A DNA stretch of 64,000 nt from CAXTSE01 sp964246985 (lineage in GTDB: Bacteria; Actinomycetota; Actinomycetes; Actinomycetales; Microbacteriaceae). Below the pieces are notes generated by a model, which had not been told where the DNA came from, did not search any database, and was given only the letters and a program-made list of their open reading frames with translations. Positions 60,488 to 64,000 of the stretch are shown one piece after another; position 1 is the stretch's first letter; every line of letters starts with the position of its first letter. The position numbers were made by a program, and so were the translations under genes. Where the stretch lies: assembly GCA_964246985.1 (NCBI GenBank), contig CAXTSE010000015.1, positions 1-64,000 on the forward strand. Reading direction: 5' to 3'.

Positions 60488-60511
60488 GCGAAGGTCAGAA
60501 ATGACCTTCGC
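60488..60511. terminator. Bidirectional terminator between converging genes
   Basis: A ten-pair perfect stem GCGAAGGTCA against TGACCTTCGC closes a GAAA tetraloop (TTTC on the other strand). TTTCAG follows on the plus side. It lies three bases beyond the stop of the converging MFS gene, so it can end both transcripts. Confidence 0.8.
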
Positions 60512-60513
60512 TT

Positions 60514-61959
60514 TCAGCTCCAGCGCGCCGGCTCGACATCGGCGAACGCGAGCTTCGGCACGAAGAAGAGCGCCACGGCCGCGGCCAGCGCTCCGAGGCC
60601 GCACACCAGCCAGACCGTGACGTAGCCCGAGAAGCTCGCCGCGGTCCCGACCGCCGCGACGGCGCCGGTGGCCAGCACGATCCCGAAGACGGCGGAGGCG
60701 AACGAGCCGCCGATCGTCTTCGTCGTGTTGGTGAGGCCGGCGGCGATGCCGGTCTGCCCGCGCGGAGCGGCGGCGGCGGCGGCTGCGGGGAGGGCGGCGA
60801 CCAGGGCGCCCGATCCGATGCCCGCGATCACCATGTTCATGATCACCTGCCAGGTGGTGTCGTGGAGGGGCAGGAAGAGCAGGTAGCCGGCGGCGACGAA
60901 GAACGCGGCGACGATGAGGGCGATGCGGGGCGACGTGCGGCGGGACAGGATCGGGAACAGCACGGCTCCGACGATCATCGCGACGAGATACGCGCCGATC
61001 AGGTACGAGATGACGTCGGATTCGAGCCCCAGTCCGTAGCCGACCTCGCTTGGATCGGTGCCCGCGAAGGTGCTGAGCGGAGCCTGCGCGCCGAGGACGC
61101 TGATGCCGAACAGGGCCGCGGTGAGCAGCACCGGCCACATCGTCGGCTGAGCGACGACGCGGAGGTCGATCGCCGGATCCTTCTGCCGCAGCTCGAACCT
61201 GCCGAAGGGGATGAACGCCAGCACGCCGATCGCGATGAGCGCCCACACCCACCAGGTCTCGGGTCCGTTGATGCGGAGGAAGGTGAGGCCGGAGGTGATG
61301 AGCAGCAGCGCGACCGTCAGCAGGGCGAACCCGCCGACGTCGAGGGTGCGGCCGGGTACCGGCTCCGACTCGGGCACGCCGAACAGGATCGCGAAGAACA
61401 CCAGGGTGACGCAGATCGCGGGTGCGAAGAGCGTCAGCGTCACGTCCTCCGAGACGGCGCGGAACACCCGGCTTCCGCCGAGCGCGCCGATGATCGCGCC
61501 CGCCTCGAGTGCGACCACGAGCAGTCCTGCCGCGCGGCGGGTCTGCGAGGCGCCCGTCGAGGTGCGGCGGCCGCGGTCGAAGATCAGTGCGACCTCGAGC
61601 GGCAGCCAGACGACGTAGAACCCCTGCAGCGCCCAGGCGATCAGGAAGCTCGTGAAGTCGCCCGCGAATGCGAGCCACCAGGTGGCGCCGGCCGTCAAGG
61701 CGGTGGAGAGCAGCAGGATGCGCTTGTGGCCGATCATGTCGCCGAGCTTCGCGAGCACCGGCACCACGAGCGCCGACAGCAGCAGCTGCGCGGCCTCGAA
61801 CCAGTTGAAGTCGGCGTCGCGGATGCCGAGGTGCTCGACCAGGTCGGGGATCAGCGGCACATAGAACCCCTGCAGGATGCCGCTGGTCAGCTCGACCAGG
61901 AACAGGAAGCCCACCAGCGAGAAGGTGATGGCGCCGACCGACCGCGGATCCGTTGTCAT
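60514..61959 (-). CDS. MFS transporter
   Basis: A 481-residue major facilitator with about 14 helices. GDMIGHKRILLLSTAL is the loop 2-3 motif A, and the N-terminal half shows GFYVVWLPLEVALIFDRGRR. The C-terminal half contains PAAAAAAAPRGQTGIAAGLTNTTKTIGG, a segment common to drug exporters. The substrate is unknown. TAGCAT lies six bases before the ATG on the minus strand, in a 33-base region shared with the next gene. Confidence 0.87.
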   Translation of the reverse strand: MTTDPRSVGAITFSLVGFLFLVELTSGILQGFYVPLIPDLVEHLGIRDADFNWFEAAQLLLSALVVPVLAKLGDMIGHKRILLLSTALTAGATWWLAFAGDFTSFLIAWALQGFYVVWLPLEVALIFDRGRRTSTGASQTRRAAGLLVVALEAGAIIGALGGSRVFRAVSEDVTLTLFAPAICVTLVFFAILFGVPESEPVPGRTLDVGGFALLTVALLLITSGLTFLRINGPETWWVWALIAIGVLAFIPFGRFELRQKDPAIDLRVVAQPTMWPVLLTAALFGISVLGAQAPLSTFAGTDPSEVGYGLGLESDVISYLIGAYLVAMIVGAVLFPILSRRTSPRIALIVAAFFVAAGYLLFLPLHDTTWQVIMNMVIAGIGSGALVAALPAAAAAAAPRGQTGIAAGLTNTTKTIGGSFASAVFGIVLATGAVAAVGTAASFSGYVTVWLVCGLGALAAAVALFFVPKLAFADVEPARWS

Positions 61960-61992
61960 GAACGGATGCTAGTGGCGCGCTAGCGTGGACGC
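61960..61992. promoter_or_regulatory. Compact divergent promoter region
   Basis: Thirty-three bases separate the divergent starts. TAGCAT on the minus strand (61971-61966) is six bases from the ATG at 61959; TAGCGT on the plus strand (61981-61986) is six bases from the GTG at 61993. Both transcripts are predicted to be leaderless. Confidence 0.5.
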
Positions 61993-62496
61993 GTGAGCGA
62001 CGAGCGCGAGATCCTGACCTATGAGCTGTTCGGCACGGCGGCCCGCGAGCTGGCCGAGCGCATCGCCGCAGACGGCTTCCGGCCCGACGCGATCATCGGC
62101 ATCGCGCGCGGCGGGCTCACCCTGGCCGGGGCGCTCGGCTACGCCCTCGACGTCAAGATGCTCGGCAGCCTGAACGTCGAGTTCTACACCGGCGTGGGCG
62201 AGACCCTCGAGGCGCCGATCGTGCTGCCCCCGACCCTCGATCAGGACTCGCTCGCGGGCAAGACCATCCTGCTCGTCGACGATGTCGCCGACTCGGGCCG
62301 CACGCTGAAGCTCGTCGTGCAGCTGCTGCAGGCGGGCGGCGGCGAGGTGCGCACGGTGTGCCTCTACTCGAAGCCGGGCACCGTCGAAGAGCCGTACTAC
62401 GTGTGGAAGCAGACCGCGCAGTGGATCATGTTCCCCTGGAGCTCGGAGGGTCCCGTCGCGTATCCGGGCGAGGTGGCGCGCCCGGCCGAGGGTTAG
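61993..62496 (+). CDS. Phosphoribosyltransferase
   Basis: A 167-residue type I phosphoribosyltransferase. The PRPP-binding signature is ILLVDDVADSGRTLK near residue 97, with IIGIARGGLTLAG near residue 35 as the flexible-loop partner. The sequence resembles the xanthine/hypoxanthine group, so salvage of a purine base is likely, though the base-selecting residues do not decide which. The start is GTG. Confidence 0.85.
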   Translation: MSDEREILTYELFGTAARELAERIAADGFRPDAIIGIARGGLTLAGALGYALDVKMLGSLNVEFYTGVGETLEAPIVLPPTLDQDSLAGKTILLVDDVADSGRTLKLVVQLLQAGGGEVRTVCLYSKPGTVEEPYYVWKQTAQWIMFPWSSEGPVAYPGEVARPAEG

Positions 62497-62506
62497 GCCG
62501 AGCGCG

Positions 62507-63235
62507 GTGAGCATCCACCTGGTGGGGGGCGGCTGGAGCGCCGACGGCGACCCGGATGTCACGACCGGCTTCCTGGAGGAGGCTGCCCAGCGCGCGGCGG
62601 GCAGCGGCCGCATGGTCCCGCGCATCGGCATGCTGTTCGTCGTCGACGAGGGCGTGCCCTCGGAGCAGTACCGTGTCGGATACCCGCAGTCCTTCACGCG
62701 GGTGGCCGCCTGCGACCCCGTCGTCACGGTCGCCGAGGGCGGAGCCGGGTTCGACAGCTCGGTGCTCAACGACATCGACGCCCTGGTGATCGGGGGAGGG
62801 CTGACCCCCGCCTATCTGGCGGCCGTCGATCCGCTCATGGAGGAGATCCGGCTGCTGGTCGCCGACGGCCTGCCGTACCTCGGCTTCTCGGCGGGCGCGA
62901 TGATCGCCGCCGATCGCGCGATCATCGGCGGCTGGCTGCTCGACGGCACGCCGGTCTGCCCGGAGGAGACGTCGGAGGATCTCGTCGAGCTGACGATCGA
63001 GGAGGGTCTCGGGCTGGTCGATCTCGCGATCGACGTGCACGCGGCGCAGTGGGGCACGCTCGGGCGGCTGGTCGCGGCGACCGAGGCCGGACTGCTGCCG
63101 GGCGGCGTGGCCATCGACGAGCGCACTGCCCTCGTCGTCTCCGACGACAGCCTGCGGGTGGTCGGCGCCGGGCATGTCTGGCAGGTGCTCGCCGACGAGT
63201 CGGGAGCGGTCGTCGTGGGAACCCTGGCGTCATGA
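62507..63235 (+). CDS. Peptidase E (S51) family protein
   Basis: A 242-residue cytoplasmic serine peptidase-like protein with the S51 fold. LVIGGGLTPAYL is the loop before the nucleophile elbow GFSAGAMIAADRAI, whose Ser is the nucleophile, and VHAAQWGTLGR supplies the His region. Members cleave Asp-containing dipeptides or cyanophycin-type peptides. The GTG start is ten bases after the previous stop, and it overlaps ung by four bases. Confidence 0.82.
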   Translation: MSIHLVGGGWSADGDPDVTTGFLEEAAQRAAGSGRMVPRIGMLFVVDEGVPSEQYRVGYPQSFTRVAACDPVVTVAEGGAGFDSSVLNDIDALVIGGGLTPAYLAAVDPLMEEIRLLVADGLPYLGFSAGAMIAADRAIIGGWLLDGTPVCPEETSEDLVELTIEEGLGLVDLAIDVHAAQWGTLGRLVAATEAGLLPGGVAIDERTALVVSDDSLRVVGAGHVWQVLADESGAVVVGTLAS

Positions 63236-63915
63236 CCGCACCGCGCCCACTGAGCGAGCTGGTGGATGCCGGCTGGGCTCGCGCTCTCGAGCCCGCGGCC
63301 GAGCAGGTGGCCGTGATGGGCGACTTCCTGCGGGCGGAGGTGGCCGCCGGGCGGCCGTACCTGCCGGCCGGGGAGAACGTCCTGCGCGCGTTCCGGGCGC
63401 CGTTCGACGACGTGCGGGTGCTCATCGTCGGACAGGACCCGTATCCGACGCCGGGCCACCCTGTGGGACTCTCGTTCTCGGTCGACCGTGCCGTGCGGCC
63501 CGTCCCGCGCAGCCTGCAGAACATCTACCGCGAGCTGCGCGACGATCTCGGCGTCCCGCCGCCGGCCCACGGCGACCTCACCGACTGGACCGCTCAGGGT
63601 GTCATGCTGCTCAACCGGGTGCTGACCGTGCGATCCGGCGCCTCCGGATCCCATCGCGGGAAGGGCTGGGAGGCGATCACCGAGCTGGCGATCCGCGCGC
63701 TCGTCGCGCGGGATGCGCCGCTCGTCGCGATCCTCTGGGGCCGCGACGCGGGAACGCTGCGGCCGCTGCTGGGGGAGACGCCGATTGTCGCGTCGGCGCA
63801 TCCGAGTCCGCTCTCCGCGTCGTCGGGCTTCTTCGGATCCCGACCCTTCAGCCGCGCCAACGCGCTGCTCGAGGCGCAGGGCGGCACGCCCGTGAACTGG
63901 GCGCTCACCCCCTGA
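63232..63915 (+). CDS. ung: Uracil-DNA glycosylase, family 1
   Basis: A 227-residue repair enzyme that removes uracil from DNA. The water-activating motif is GQDPYPTPGHPVGLSFSV near residue 66, the uracil Asn is in GVMLLNRVLTV, and the minor-groove loop is HPSPLSASSGFFGSRPFSRAN. The ATG overlaps the previous stop (ATGA). It completes an operon-like run from the phosphoribosyltransferase gene. Confidence 0.95.
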   Translation: MTAPRPLSELVDAGWARALEPAAEQVAVMGDFLRAEVAAGRPYLPAGENVLRAFRAPFDDVRVLIVGQDPYPTPGHPVGLSFSVDRAVRPVPRSLQNIYRELRDDLGVPPPAHGDLTDWTAQGVMLLNRVLTVRSGASGSHRGKGWEAITELAIRALVARDAPLVAILWGRDAGTLRPLLGETPIVASAHPSPLSASSGFFGSRPFSRANALLEAQGGTPVNWALTP

Positions 63916-63948
63916 CCGCAGTCCGGTCTCGCGCGTAGGATCGTCCCG

Positions 63949-64000
63949 ATGCTCGAAGAGGAATACAACCCGCGCCGCAAGCTGCCCGCGCATCTGCGCC
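63949..64000 (+). CDS. Start of a coding region cut by the window edge
   Basis: An ATG seven bases after TAGGAT (63936-63941) opens a frame encoding MLEEEYNPRRKLPAHLR before the window ends. The polar, charged start and the promoter-like spacing suggest a real gene. Too little is visible to name it. Confidence 0.5.
   Translation, partial: MLEEEYNPRRKLPAHLR

Overview
The window is very GC-rich, gene-dense chromosomal DNA from an actinobacterium, most likely a Microbacterium or close relative in the Microbacteriaceae. Several features point there: an OdhA/Kgd-type 2-oxoglutarate dehydrogenase with a fused acyltransferase domain, a SigH/RsrA pair, a CBS-type GuaB1, the prfB-ftsE-ftsX-smpB-ssrA order, a tmRNA tag ending in ALAA, and small proteins of a type common in Microbacterium. 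No transposase, integrase, phage gene, rRNA or CRISPR array was found. Many genes start directly after a TANNNT hexamer and six or seven bases, the mark of leaderless transcripts.

Region by region. 1-2673: a metal-homeostasis operon (CDF efflux pump, DtxR-type regulator, Nramp importer). 2693-7404: a DedA protein, then a c-di-GMP block with a bacteriophytochrome-diguanylate cyclase, an EAL phosphodiesterase and two paralogous ~100-residue proteins. 7468-8396: small proteins and tRNA-Leu. 8496-19273: a tad (Flp pilus) locus. Its ATPase/TadB/TadC half and its pilin/pseudopilin half are separated by ~6.2 kb of unrelated genes (secreted DUF5648 protein, zinc ribbon, WYL regulator, TetR plus drug exporter, J-domain protein). 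The two halves begin with the same promoter-like element at identical spacing.

19270-29016: an MFS exporter, prfB, a MarR regulator, ftsE-ftsX, smpB, small membrane proteins, a SIMPL protein, ssrA (tmRNA) and a septum-formation-like lipoprotein. RF2, SmpB and tmRNA put translation termination and ribosome rescue together. 29064-33370: hisN, rsgA and aroA in one overlapping operon, divergent from sigH-rsrA. 33389-43787: OdhA, GuaB1, an HhH-GPD protein, tandem CNNM/CorC-type proteins, a PfkB kinase and an OYE-family oxidoreductase.

43787-50422: a HAD hydrolase, NAD(P)H-hydrate dehydratase, a polar amino-acid ABC transporter, a GT87-like membrane protein and a DHA1 exporter. 50453-53631: a LuxR-type two-component system with an extra membrane protein resembling a degenerate kinase. 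53684-56260: metX-metY for direct sulfhydrylation. 56392-64000: PadR regulator plus exporter, acyltransferase 3, SDR, another MFS protein, a phosphoribosyltransferase, peptidase E, ung and the start of one more gene.

The points most worth following up are the promoter element shared by the two tad halves, two very short head-to-head intergenic regions in which one near-palindromic -10 box appears to serve both directions, the phytochrome/EAL block with its paired small proteins, the degenerate kinase partner, and two mini-ORFs whose stop codons overlap the next start.
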